Source: Hevea brasiliensis (lineage: Eukaryota; Streptophyta; Magnoliopsida; Malpighiales; Euphorbiaceae). Taken from it: a stretch of DNA of 64,000 bases. Below, piece by piece: positions 38,980-49,909 of the stretch. Position numbers and translations under genes: made by a program. The stretch's first letter is position 1, and each line of letters opens with the position of its first letter. The notes under the pieces are model-generated. The model did no database searches and was not told where the DNA came from. It worked only from the letters and a program-made list of their open reading frames with translations. The stretch covers positions 98,660,041 to 98,724,040 of the forward strand of contig NC_079498.1 in the NCBI RefSeq assembly GCF_030052815.1, written 5' to 3'.

Positions 38980-40302
38980 ATGGCTCCTGCAAAGAGATCT
39001 GCAAGAAGGATCGGCTCTTCTTCAAGGCAAAGAGGAGAATCCTCACCTTCTCCACCCCAGCCTCCAACCCAACGCCCAAGAATGAGAGTAGCCACTCCCC
39101 AACCATCTCAACAAGCCCCTTGTCCATCAAAACCACAGCCACAACCCGCTCCATAACCCGAAATCTCTATTCCTTGGGAATTTCGAGATGATGCCCACAA
39201 AGCAATGTGCACCCGACTTCATGCCCGAAAAATATCCTCCACCAAATACATGGATTTTCCGCTTTTAGAGCAAATTGGATTGCAAGAAGAAATCAATGGG
39301 CTACTTGACGGCATTGGGTAGACAAGGTTCGCCCAACTACAATTTTTGGCCTACAAAGACACAACGCTGGAATTTTTGGGTAGCTTCAAGGCCAACCTAT
39401 GGCCCACCGATAGGGAGGATAGGGGCAGAATTGAGTTTCGCCTACTTGGTGTAGATCGGGTAATGAACATGGATGAGTTCAACACCATCTTCGGCTTTGA
39501 CAGTGCCAGCCACCAAGAGATCCCAAGGAACCACATGTTGTATAACAATATCAACTTTTGAGATTCCATTGCACCAAACACAGAGCCCTACAACTCAAGT
39601 AAATCCAAATCAATGGGCATCACTAGTCCAGCATTGCGATACATGCATCGGTTCGCTGCCCACACCATCATGGGCCGTGGCGACAGCCTTAGCATTGTCA
39701 ATGCCAATGAGCTTTTCTTTTTGTGGTGTATGGTCACCAGACAGCAGTGCAGCACCTGCTTCTTCTTGTGCAACCATCTTCGACACCTTTGCCATCAGTC
39801 TACAGGGCACATTGTGCTTGGAGGCCTAGTCACCACCATTGCCCTCCACTTTGGCTTTGTTCCAGGACATCACAGACTATGCTTTATTACTGGAACATCG
39901 AGAATTGATCAAACTATCTGCATATCCACGGGGATATGTAAGAAGGTGGGTAACAAATGCTACTTGGTGGATGACGAAGGAAACACCATCCCTCGGAGAG
40001 ACGAGGCAAGGGAGGGACTTGGTGAGACTTCGCAGCCTCAAGAAGAAGGGCAAGGGCAGATGTTCGAAGAGTCCCCCATTCGAGTGCCCCCATACAGACC
40101 ACCACCACTGACAGATCCGATCCTCGCATACCTGCAATGCATGGAGACCACAATATACGATAGGATGCGAGCTATCGAAGACAGCCTCCAAGAAGCACAT
40201 AACAAGCTGGACATACTAATGGACAAGTTAAATGAGGTGGATGAGGAGGAAGAGGAGCAAGGATCACCAGCATCACCATCATCATCATCAGAGGCCTTTT
40301 AG
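38980..40302 (+). pseudogene. Athila ORF3 ('env-like' / retrotransposon ORF1-type protein)
   Basis: One frame of 441 codons from ATG 38980 to TAG 40302, broken by only three stops (39154-39156, 39319-39321 and 39559-39561). The N-terminus is basic and Ser/Pro-rich (MAPAKRSARRIGSSSRQ). The core has WEFRDDAHKAMCTRLHARK, KYMDFPLLEQIGL, FLGSFKANLWPTDR and DEFNTIFGF. The C-terminus is acidic/Ser-rich (EEEEEQGSPASPSSSSEAF) with a preceding coiled-coil-like stretch (MRAIEDSLQEAHNKLDILMD). It sits between integrase and 3' LTR, the position of the third Athila ORF. No convincing membrane span or signal peptide is visible, so an envelope role is not supported. Its three stops can each be explained by a single C-to-T or G-to-A change. 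Confidence 0.75.
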
Positions 40303-41843
40303 AGCTAGGACTATAGGATAGAATCTTTATTGTAATATATTACATGCCCTAGTCCTAACTTGCAACCATAGGTCTCTTTTATTTGCTTTATGTTCAAAAA
40401 TTTATCATGCTTAATAAATATTATGCTTCCTTAAAATTTTTGTACGTTTGATCTGATTTTGCACATTATATTGACATTGAGGACAATGTCAGGTTTGAGT
40501 TTTGGGGGGTGGGGGGGGGGGATTCATTTGTACTTGTATATCATTACATGCACATCATTGCATTGTTTAAATTCAGCTACATTATTCTTGTGTATCAAAA
40601 TTTTCGAGAATTTTTGGATTGTAAATAGTAAAACTTAGCACTATAACCAAATTTTTAGTAAGCTAATAATTGGACTCCAAGGGATAGAGGAACAAACGTA
40701 TCTAAATGGGCAAAAAGGGATTCTAACATGTTGTTTGTGAAGAGAATAATCTCTTTTATGGAACTAGACTAGTTAAACCTCTTCATAACTATTAATTTAT
40801 CACATTGAACTTGTAAAATTAGGAGAACAAATTTTGGAACACAAGCAAACTCAAAAATTGCCTCACTAGCTCTAGAACATATCTCTTGAACCTATCAAGG
40901 CAAAATCCTAGCATAGGCTTGATGAAGAAATGATTAAGGCATTCTTTGATACAACCTCACTAAGCCTTAGCCACTCCTAATTAAAATGTATATCCCTTGT
41001 AGCCAACTTGAAGCCTATGTTCATCCCTTAAAATTTATTACTTACCCATGTTATTCACCTAGCCCCTAACCTAAAAACCTACCATACCCTTTTGAGGAAG
41101 CAAAATGCATAAAGAAAATGAAGAAAGGATGTGGAACTCAAGAAAGAATGCGAGTGTGCAATTGAAACCAAAGAAAAATTTGCCTTTCTAACCTAGCAAA
41201 AGCAATGAGTTTGGGGGAGAGGATAAAAAGGAAAAAGAAAAGAAGTCCCAAGCTAAGTATCATGGAAGCATGCTTGGCAATATAAAAAGCCAAAAACCTT
41301 TCCACTCCATGCAAAATATGTAGAAACAAACTCAGTATACTTGAATTTTATGCATACATGCTATCCTCATATTTGCATTCCCTAAAAACCTTTCATTGGC
41401 AACCAAGTCATTATCCCTTTAGCCTCATTACAACCCTTTTAAAGACCTTCTAATCTTTTGAAAAAGCACATGCTACACTAGTGGAGATAGGAAATTGAGA
41501 TATGCCTATGGAGTTGGAATTGAAATACTTCATCTCATGAGGCAGATTTGGGGGAGTTAGTGTTTCTTAATTCTATCCCAATAAATCGGGTTGTTTGTGG
41601 CTTATTAATGGTCTTGTATAGAGGAATAATTAGTCGAAACACCATGAAACGAGGTGAAGTTCCAAACAGGTAGCTATTAGAACCCTTATGCCTTGAAAGA
41701 GGGAAATTGGTATGAAGGTTGGAGGAGTTCAATTCTATTATTATTAAATTGATGGTTGTATTTCTAAGTATCCCTGGAAATGTGTTTTAAAACAGAGTTT
41801 TGCTTTGCTTGAGGACAAGTAAAAGTTTGAGTTTGGGGGTATT
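40303..41843 (+). other. Athila 3' UTR with G-run and polypurine tract
   Basis: Non-coding region after ORF3. It includes a G-run at 40503-40521 and ends in the purine-rich AGTTTGAGTTTGGGGGT directly before the LTR, the place of a polypurine tract. Confidence 0.7.
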
Positions 41844-43454
41844 TGATACACTTGAATTGTATAGATGTTTTTAAGCACATTTGCATTCTATTTCATAGCA
41901 TTTAGGCAAGTATTTTCATACATAATAGTTGATTTCATTAGTTTTCGTAATTTCTATTGTAAAGCCCTTAATTCCGTATTTTTTACATCATTTCAGGTGT
42001 TTGGGTGAAGCTACAGAAATATAAGAGTGCAAGAAAAGCTTGGAGGAGTCAAGAGACAGAGAATTACTGCTGATGCAAAGTACACAGGTCGTGTAAACCA
42101 AGCCCCTCTCTGCCAGAAGAAAGCCAAGAGAATCGATGAGAAACACAAGTACACGGGTCGTGTAATGAGACCCGTGTAATCTACAGGGACCCGTGTAAGT
42201 CTCTGTCGAACACAAGCTAGCTTGAAGAAACTTATGGGAACAACAGTACACGGCCCGTGTAATCAGAACCTTGTAGTTGGCACTGACCCGTGTAACTTTT
42301 TGTGCCAAAATAAGACCACACGATTCTCCTTCAGCAAGTTACATGGCCCTACTTTACGAGACCCGAGTAGTGACACACGGCCGTTTACTATGCTGCAGCC
42401 AGTTTTATAACTCGAATTTCCCTCCTGTTTTTGGATAAAAACGAGACTCCTAAGGCCCTTTGGACTCAGAGCAACCTAACCCTAGGGCAACCAATATAAA
42501 TAGAAAAGAAAAACGTCAAAAGGAGAGGTGGAAAAAAAAGACAACTGTCGCAGGGAGAGCTACTGAAGGTTGCAGCTGTCAGGCTCCGCATCGGTACCAA
42601 AAGAAGTTTTCCAGCTGAAGTTTCATAAGATCAAAGCTGCAAACTATCTTTGGTTTCTTCGTTTCATCTCCCTAGATAGATTTCTATCGCTTTATTTCTT
42701 TACATGGTTTTCTTTTTACTGTCTTTACTTTTTATCATGATGTTTGCTGAACTCAACATGAGTGAGTATTTTCCTTATTCTGGATTTAGGAGAGTAATGC
42801 TTGTAATTATTATTATGGATGAACATTAAAGTTTTATTTACTGGATTTGAGATTCGTTTCTTGATTTGATTTCTTGTGATCCTAATGCATGCTATGTGAT
42901 GGTACCCACTTAGACATTATTGTAGATGTTGATTGAAGGACTGAAAGGTGAAGATTAACATTAGAAAATCAAGATCTTGAACCTAGGAATTCTGACATAT
43001 ACATAGGCTGATACCTTTGTGGAACCTAAAAATCGGTCAAAGGTCTTAAAGAATTTTAATTAATTTGATCACCACGAAAGTAGGATTTGAATTAATTAAA
43101 ATACACCCTATATTCCTTGAGAGAGGATTTAGGATAACTTAGGGCTAATTTCCATCAAAGAAAACGAACCTCAATTCAGTAAATAAACGAGATAACATCC
43201 CTAATAAGATTCAAGTGTGAAATCTTAACTCCAGAATTATTCCAAAAATAGATTACTTCATTTTAAGTTTACCATTCTAGTATTTAAAGTTAACAACTTT
43301 ACTCCCTAAACATTCGAAAGCCTAGACAGTCAAAATTGCTGTGTAGATTGGTACTTGCTAAATAAAAAAATCCTCGTGAGAACGATACTCTACTTATTAC
43401 TTTATTACTTGTTAGCGATCCATGCACTTGCGGGGTTATAAAACTAGGAAAACA
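41844..43454 (+). mobile_element. Athila LTR (copy 3), full length
   Basis: 1611 bp from TGATACAC to GGAAAACA. U3 carries the palindromic motif cluster (42065-42390) followed by a TATA box near 42493 (AATATAAATA). It is followed by AGTTTTTGGGGG, where the PBS should begin, and then by a second copy of the 3' UTR. Confidence 0.9.
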
Positions 43455-44798
43455 AGTTTTTGGGGGATACATTTGCACTTTCATATCATTACATGCACAT
43501 CATTGCATTATTTAAATTCAGCTACATTATTCTTATGTATCAAAATTTTCGAGAATTTTTGAAAATTTTGGATTGTAAATTATGAAACTTAGCACTATAA
43601 CCAAATTTTTAGTAAGCTAATAATTGGACTCCACGGGATAGAGGAATGAACGTATCTAGATGGGCAAAAAGGGATTCTAACATGTTATTTGTGAAGAAAC
43701 TAATCTCTTTTATGGAACTAAACTAGTTAAACCTCTTCATAACTATTAATTTATCATATTGAACTTGTAAAATTAGGAGAACAAATTTTGGAACACAAGC
43801 AAACTCAAAAATTGCCTCACTAGCTCTATAACATATCTCTTGGACCTATCAAGGCGAAATCCTAGCATAGGCTTGATGAAGAAATAATTAAGGCATTCTT
43901 TGATATAGTCTCACTAAGCCTTAGCCACCCCTAATTAAAATGTATATCCCTTGTAGCCAACTTGAAGCCTATGTTCATCCCTTAAAATTTATTGCTTACT
44001 CATGTTATTCACCTAGCCCCTAACCTAAACACCTACCATACCCTTTTGATGAAGCAAAATGCATAAAGAAAATGAAGAAAGTATGTGGAACTCAAGAAAG
44101 AATGCGAGTGTGCAATTGAAACCAAAGAAAAATTTATCTTTCCAACCCAGCAAATGCAATGAGTTTGGAGGAGAGGACAAAAAGGAAAAAGAAAAGAAGT
44201 CCCAAGATAAGTATCATGGAAGCATGCTTAGCAATATAAAAAGCAAAAAGCCTTTCCACTCCATGCAAAATATGTAAAAACAAACTCAGTATACTTGGAT
44301 TTTATACATACATGCTATCCTCATATTTGTATTCCCTAAAAACCTTTCATTGGCAACCAAGTCATTATCCCTTTAGCCCCATTACAACCCTTTTAAAGAC
44401 CTTCTGATCTTTTGAAAAAGCACATGCTACACTAGTGGAGATAGGAAATTGAGATATGCCTATGGAGTTGGAATTGAAATACTTCATCTCAAGAGGCAGA
44501 TTTAGGGGAGTTAGTGTTTCTTAATTCTATCCTGATAAATCGGGTTGTTTATGGCTTATTAATGGTCTTGTATAGAGGAATAATTAGTCGAAACACCATG
44601 AAACGAGATGAAGTTCCAAACAGGCAGCTATTAGAACCCTTATGCCTTGAAAGAGGGAAATTGGTATGAAGGTTGGAGGAGTTCAATTCTATGCTTATTA
44701 AATTGATGGTTGTATTCCTAAGTATCCCCGGAAATGTGTTTTAAAACAGAGTTTTGCTTTGCTTGAGGACAAGCAAAAGTTTAAGTTTGGAGGTATTT
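43455..44798 (+). repeat. Second copy of Athila 3' UTR (tandem duplication)
   Basis: Near-identical to 40530-41843. It joins LTR copy 3 at AGTTTTTGGGGGATAC, where both parents share T/G-rich sequence, so everything from PBS through ORF3 is missing between the two LTRs. Confidence 0.88.
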
Positions 44799-46391
44799 TG
44801 ATAAACTTGAATTGTATAGATATTTTTAAGCACATTTGTGTTCTATTTCATAGCATTTAGGTAAGTATTTTCATACATAATTTCGTAATTTCTATTGTAA
44901 AGCCCTTAATTCCATGTTTTCTACATCATTTTAGGTGTTTGGGTGAAGCTATAGAAATATAGGAGTGTAAGAAAAGCTTGGAGGAGTCAAGAGACAGAGA
45001 ATTGCTGCTGATGCAAAGTACACGGGTCGCGTAAACCAAGCCCCAAACCCGTGTAAATCTCTGCCAGAAGAAAGCCAAGAGAATCGATGAGAAATACAAG
45101 TACACGGGTCGTGTAATGAGACCCGTGTAATCTGCAGGGACCCGTGTAAGTCTCTGCCGAACACAAGCTAGCTTGAAGAAACTTATGGGAACAACAGTAC
45201 ACGGCCCGTGTAGTTGGCACTGACCCGTGTAACTTTTTGTGCCAAAACAAGACCACACGATTCTCCTTCAACAAGTTACATGGCCCTACTTTATGAGACC
45301 CGTGCAGTGACACACGGCCGTGTACTATGCTGTAGCCAGTTTTATAACTCGAATTTCCTTCCTGTTTTCGGATAAAAATGAGACTCCTAAGGCCCTTTGG
45401 ACTCAAAGCAACCTAACCCTAGAGTAACCAATATAAATAGAAAAGAAAAACGTCAAAGGGAGAGGTGGAAAAAAAAGACGACTGTCGCGGGGAGAGCTAC
45501 TGAAGGTTGCGGCTGTCGGGCTCCGCATCGGTACCAAAAGAAGTTTTCCAGCTGAAGTTTCACAAGATCAAAGCTGCAAACTATCTTTGGCTTCTTCGTT
45601 TCATCTCCCTAGATAGATTTCTATCGCTTTATTTCTTTACATGGTTTTCTTTTTACTGTCTTTACTTTTTATCATGATGTTTGCTGAACTCACCATGAGT
45701 GAGTAGTTTCCTTATTTTGGATTTAGGAGAGTAATGCTTGTAATTATTATTATAGATGAACATTAAAGTTTTATTTACTGGATTTGAGATTCGTTTCTTG
45801 ATTTGATTTCATGTGATCCTAATGCATGCTATGTGATGGTACCCTCTTAGACATGATTGTAGATGTTGATTGAAGGACTGAAAGGTGAAGATTAACATTA
45901 GAAAATCAAGATCTTGAACCTAGGAATTCTGACCTATACATAGGCTGATACCTTTGTGGAACCTAAAAATTGGTCAAAGGTCTTAAAGGATTTTAATTAA
46001 TTTGATCACCACGAAAGTAGGGTTTGAATTAATTAAAATACACCCTATATTCCTTGAGAGAGGATTTAGGATAACTTAGGGCTAATTTCCATAAAAGAAA
46101 ACGAACCTCAATTCAGTAAATAAATGAGATAATATCCCTAATAAAATTCAAGTGTGAAATCTTAACTCCAGAATTGTTCCAAAAATAGATTACTTCATTT
46201 TAAGTTTACCATTCTAGTGTTTAAAGTTAACAACTTTACTCCCTAAACATTCGAAAGCCTAGACAATCAAAATTGCTGTGTAGACTGGTACTTGCTAAAT
46301 AAAAAAATCCTCATGGGAAAGATACTCTACTTATCATTTTATTACTTGTTAGCAATCTGTGCACTTGTGGGGTTGTAAAACCAGGCAAACA
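44799..46391 (+). mobile_element. Athila LTR (copy 4), full length
   Basis: 1593 bp, very similar to copy 3 with small indels in the palindromic motif region. TATA near 45430. It ends GCAAACA and runs straight into an inverted LTR fragment. Confidence 0.9.
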
Positions 46392-46725
46392 ACTTCTTTT
46401 GGTTTCGATGCGAAGCCCGACAGCCACAGCCTTCAATAGCTCTCCCCGCGACAGTTGTCTTTTTTTCCCACCTCTCCTTTTGACGTTTTTCTTTTCTATT
46501 TATATTGATTTCTCTAGGGTTAGGTTGCTCTTAGTCCAAAAGGCCTTAGGAGTCTCATTATTATCCTAAAACAGGGGGGAAATTCGAGTTATAAAATTAG
46601 CTGCAGCATAGTACACGGCCCGTGTGTCACTACACGGGTCCCGTAAAGTAGGGCCGTGTAACTTTCTAGAGAAGAATCGCGTGGTCTTATTTTGGCACAG
46701 AAAGTTGCATGGGTCTGTGCCAACT
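46392..46725 (-). mobile_element. Inverted Athila LTR fragment
   Basis: Reverse-oriented LTR piece covering the leader side through the TATA region to the GTGCCAACT position in U3. It matches the point where the left, plus-oriented truncated LTR (22993) begins within about 25 bp, so the block has inverted LTR ends. Confidence 0.85.
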
Positions 46726-48399
46726 CACTATTAGCATAAATATTTCAAAATCTCATCAAAATTATTGGTTATATTTAAATATTAAACCATAATTCCTTTA
46801 TTGAAAAGATTGAAAATATTATACACATAAATCTTGTCAACTTCTTGAACACATTCACTATGAGCTATAGCACCATATTTTGGCCTTGTGCTACCTCTTG
46901 AATTCACAAACAGTTACAAAGTTTTATTATCCAAACTTTGATAGAAGCGACACTACTTCTTGTATTCATATAGGTGAAGTTTAAACAAAGTCACAATTAT
47001 GGACTTCTTGGTTCGAAACCAAACCCAGTATCCTCATTAAGAGTAATAAATATTCAAGATCTTTTTCTTAAGCTCTACTTAAATTTCTAGTGCACGAAAA
47101 CTGTCACAAACTATAACTTATTATTACCTTTTAAACCTTTAAAATTGCTAAGCAATAAAAAAAGATAAGGTTCCCATTACTAGTGATAAGTTAGAAAAAA
47201 ATTTTAGACCTATCGTGCATGTAATGCTACTAATTATATCCCTTGGAAGCCCTTTAGTTAATGGGTCGGCAAGATTATTCTTTGATCTGACATATATAAT
47301 TGTGATAATACCATCAGAAATTAGTTGTCTAATATACTCATGTTTTAAAGTAATATGTCTAGACTTATCATTACAAATCTTGCTAAATGCTCTAGATATA
47401 GTAGCTTCACTATCACAGTGTAAAGAGATTGTTGGCATCGATTATGGCCACAACTTTATATCTAGCAATAAATTTCTCAATCATTCTACCTCTTTGCCTG
47501 CTGTTGCTAAAGCAATAAACTTATATTTCATTGTGGAATGGATGATGCATGTCTGTTTCTTAGAAGCCCATGAGATAGCTCCTCCACCTAAAGTGAATAT
47601 CTAACCAGATGTAGACTTATTATCATTAATACTAGTTATCCAACTGGCATCACCATAACCCTCAAGTGCTAAAGGAAACTTATTGTAAAATAAGGCAAAA
47701 AAAACTTTATCCTTTTAAGATAACTAAGAAATCTTCCAATAGCTCTCCAATGATTAGTGCTAAGATTGTGAGTATATCTTGAAATTTTATAAACAGAAAA
47801 AGCAATATCTAGCCTAGTATAATACATAGCATACATCAAACTACCAATTGCGCTAGCATAGTCTAATTCACTTATAGATCTTCTCGAATTTTTAATTAAT
47901 TTGTTAGAAACATCAAAAGGAGTATTAGCTTCTTTAATACCCAAATGATTATATTTGGAAAGAATCTTATCAATACAATGAGATTGACTCAAAGCAAAAC
48001 CACACTATATTTTTAACTTTGATACCTAAGATAGTATCCACTTCTCCCTTGTCTTTTTATAATCATTCCAAGTGGTGGGTATTTTGCAATCACAGCAGCT
48101 GCTTGAAGTTTTTCAAACCCTTCAATTTTCAAATCTTTAAGTGTAGATACTAAAAAAAGTAATTCATCCATTTGATTCATAATAGATTTATTTTCTGACA
48201 TTTGAAATTCAAAAAACTTCATAGCAGATATGCAACACCCAATTCAGTAAGCAGAAATGATAATTTGTCCTTCTAGTGAGTAAAATTAGTTCCATCAAAA
48301 TACTCCAGTTTGAAGACATCAGAATTGACAATTTTGTTGAAAGCAAAATCAGAAACACCAATACCAAAAGCCTCCATTGTTATATAATTCCCTTAAAAT
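46726..48399 (-). pseudogene. Ty1/copia internal region, heavily deleted
   Basis: On the minus strand: gag start at 48377 (MEAFGIGVSDFAF, then KLEYFDGTNFTH followed by a stop where copia gags have Trp), reading to about 48010. Then a jump straight to the RT C-terminus (SQSHCIDKILSKYNH, SAIGSLMYAMYYTRLDIAFSV; about 47990-47690) and RNase H (LHCDSEATISRAFS, ADPLTKGLPRD; to about 47180). Protease, integrase and most RT are absent. Frameshifts and stops throughout. Ends at the junction with the Athila block. Confidence 0.85.
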
Positions 48400-48880
48400 T
48401 GTTAGAAAAATAACAATAACAATAGCAATGGGCTTTAATTGTGCAGTCACTCTCTTCAAGGGAATTATGCCCCCCACTATGTTGCTGTCTGTTAGTTTGA
48501 GCAGATCCCTTTAGGATAAACAAAGCCAAAATAGAATTTTGGATAGCAATTTTAGAATTCTCCCAATAACAAATTAAAGAATAATAACGTTGATTATAAG
48601 TAAAAGTGAAGAGAAAAGATAAAAGAGAGTGAGATATGAATTTATATTTAAAACTACTGCTATTTATAAAGTATTTACACCTCTTCAAACAGATACAACA
48701 GTTCACTTTGTATCTATTAGAATAATTACATCTGTTCACTTGCAACTTTTACAACAAATACAATAATTCACTTCGTATCTCTTAAAAAATTATATCTATT
48801 TACTTATACCTCTTAGAATAAAACAATTATATATGTTCATAAATACCTCTTAGAATAGATACCATTATTAGTAATAAACA
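48400..48880 (-). mobile_element. Ty1/copia 5' LTR (right copy)
   Basis: 481 bp, TGTTAG...AATAAACA, direct repeat of 22510-22992. It lies about 20 bp from the gag ATG, with no recognisable tRNA-Met PBS between, so the leader is deleted or decayed. Confidence 0.7.
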
Positions 48881-49308
48881 GTTTCTTTTGATGTCTTTTA
48901 ATAAACAAACATAACTATTTTGATATAGGACAACTTTTATATCACTAAATATTTATGACAAGATTATTAATAATGATTGATAGTGCAATGCAGCATCACT
49001 TGATTATTGAATTTTTAATTTACAATAATGATTTCATTATAACTGTTGATTATTGGGGAGAAATTACTTAGATGTGAAGAAGAAGAGTAGAGATGATAAA
49101 ATTATTTTGTATGTAACTTTTTTTTTTACCACACACGTAAATTGCAACATATATACTACACACATGTACGATAATAAACCTCACAAAGACCATACTATAA
49201 GAGAACGAGGAAAACCTGCGATCGAGGATTTCAACCCTCACTATTAGCTAGGCGATAATCCATGCAAGTTTCTGATCAGAGTAGAGAAGAGAAGCGATAT
49301 TAATTAGC
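48881..49308. other. Intergenic spacer
   Basis: AT-rich; no gene seen. The last part is presumably the 3' UTR of the following minus-strand gene. Confidence 0.5.
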
Positions 49309-49870
49309 TTAAGCTGAAGCCACGAAATGGCTGGAAGGTGACCTTTCTTGCAGTGTCTGGTGAAGGGGGAGGGAAAGCGATGCTGGCTTGGGAGGTGGTG
49401 GAGGTGATCTTGGTGTTCTTCCATAATTTGTCACCATGGATATGTAATCATTGCATGGATGACTTTGTCCTTGGGCGCATGGAGAAGCAATATTCCCGAG
49501 CTGCCCTTTTGGTGTCGCTGGCTTTGGAGGTGGCGGTGGATGATTGGTGGCCCGCCCATAATTGTTGGTTAATTGGTGGGTTGATGGTGATGATATTGGA
49601 GGAGGTGGCGGACTCAGGTGCCTCCCATAAGTAGCTAATATTGTTGCTTTGATGATAGAGCAATCTGAAGCACACAGAATTTCAAATTTTTTAAAATAAA
49701 ATAAAATCAAGAGTAGAGATCTTGCATGAGCATGAGGTTATGTAATTACCTGGTAGAGTTCTTGCATGAGCAGCAGTAATTAGTAGTGCAATAAAAGCAA
49801 GAGTAGATGCCAGGAAGAGAGCAGGAGGAGAACCCATCATCGCCATTGGAGTATTATTGCAGCTTGTCAT
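49309..49870 (-). CDS. Small secreted proline-rich repeat protein
   Basis: Two exons, 49870-49750 and 49664-49309 (121 + 356 bp, 158 aa), with a GT/AG intron of 85 bp and matching phase. The N-terminus is a signal peptide (hydrophobic run PALFLASTLAFIALLITAAHA, cleavage likely after AHA near residue 37). The mature part carries three spaced repeats, TYGRHLSPPPPP, NNYGRATNHPPPPPKPA and TNYGRTPRSPPPPPKPA, separated by less repetitive linkers. It has few Cys (two in a QSHPC/SPC context). The runs of Pro suggest hydroxylation and arabinosylation in the secretory path. A TATA box lies about 30 bp upstream of the first ATG, so Met9 (MAMMGSPP, 49846) may be the true start. I do not recognise the family; a cell-wall protein or a multi-copy peptide-hormone precursor are both possible. 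Confidence 0.75.
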
Positions 49871-49899
49871 TTCTGAAATTAAAGCATTGGAGTTATGTG

Positions 49900-49909
49900 C
49901 TATTTATAG
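49900..49909 (-). promoter_or_regulatory. TATA box of the secreted proline-rich gene
   Basis: CTATAAATAG on the minus strand. Transcription would start about 25-32 bp downstream, very near the first ATG, which favours the internal Met9 start. Confidence 0.6.

Larger units (their letters stand above)
22993..46725. mobile_element. Rearranged Athila-type Ty3/gypsy cluster (composite)
   Basis: About 23.7 kb made only of pieces of one Athila-like family in both orientations, sitting between the copia 3' LTR and the copia internal region. Order: LTR(+)-PBS-gag(+) / LTR(-)-ORF3 remnant(-)-pol(-)-gag(-)-PBS-LTR(-) / pol(+)-ORF3(+)-3'UTR-LTR(+)-3'UTR-LTR(+) / LTR fragment(-). The family is identified by its tRNA-Asp primer-binding site, long LTRs of about 1.6 kb, protease motif DLGAS, and the extra ORF between integrase and 3' LTR. 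Both outer ends are LTR segments cut at nearly the same internal position and facing each other. Confidence 0.85.

Noticed and set aside
22510..48880. 5-bp target duplication around the copia LTR pair
   Set aside because: Flanks GTTAA and GTTTC do not match, and shifting the ends to the second AATAAACA at about 48907 does not help.
49338..49634. Plus-strand 98-aa frame
   Set aside because: Antisense shadow of the proline-rich exon; Pro codons read as Gly/Trp in reverse.
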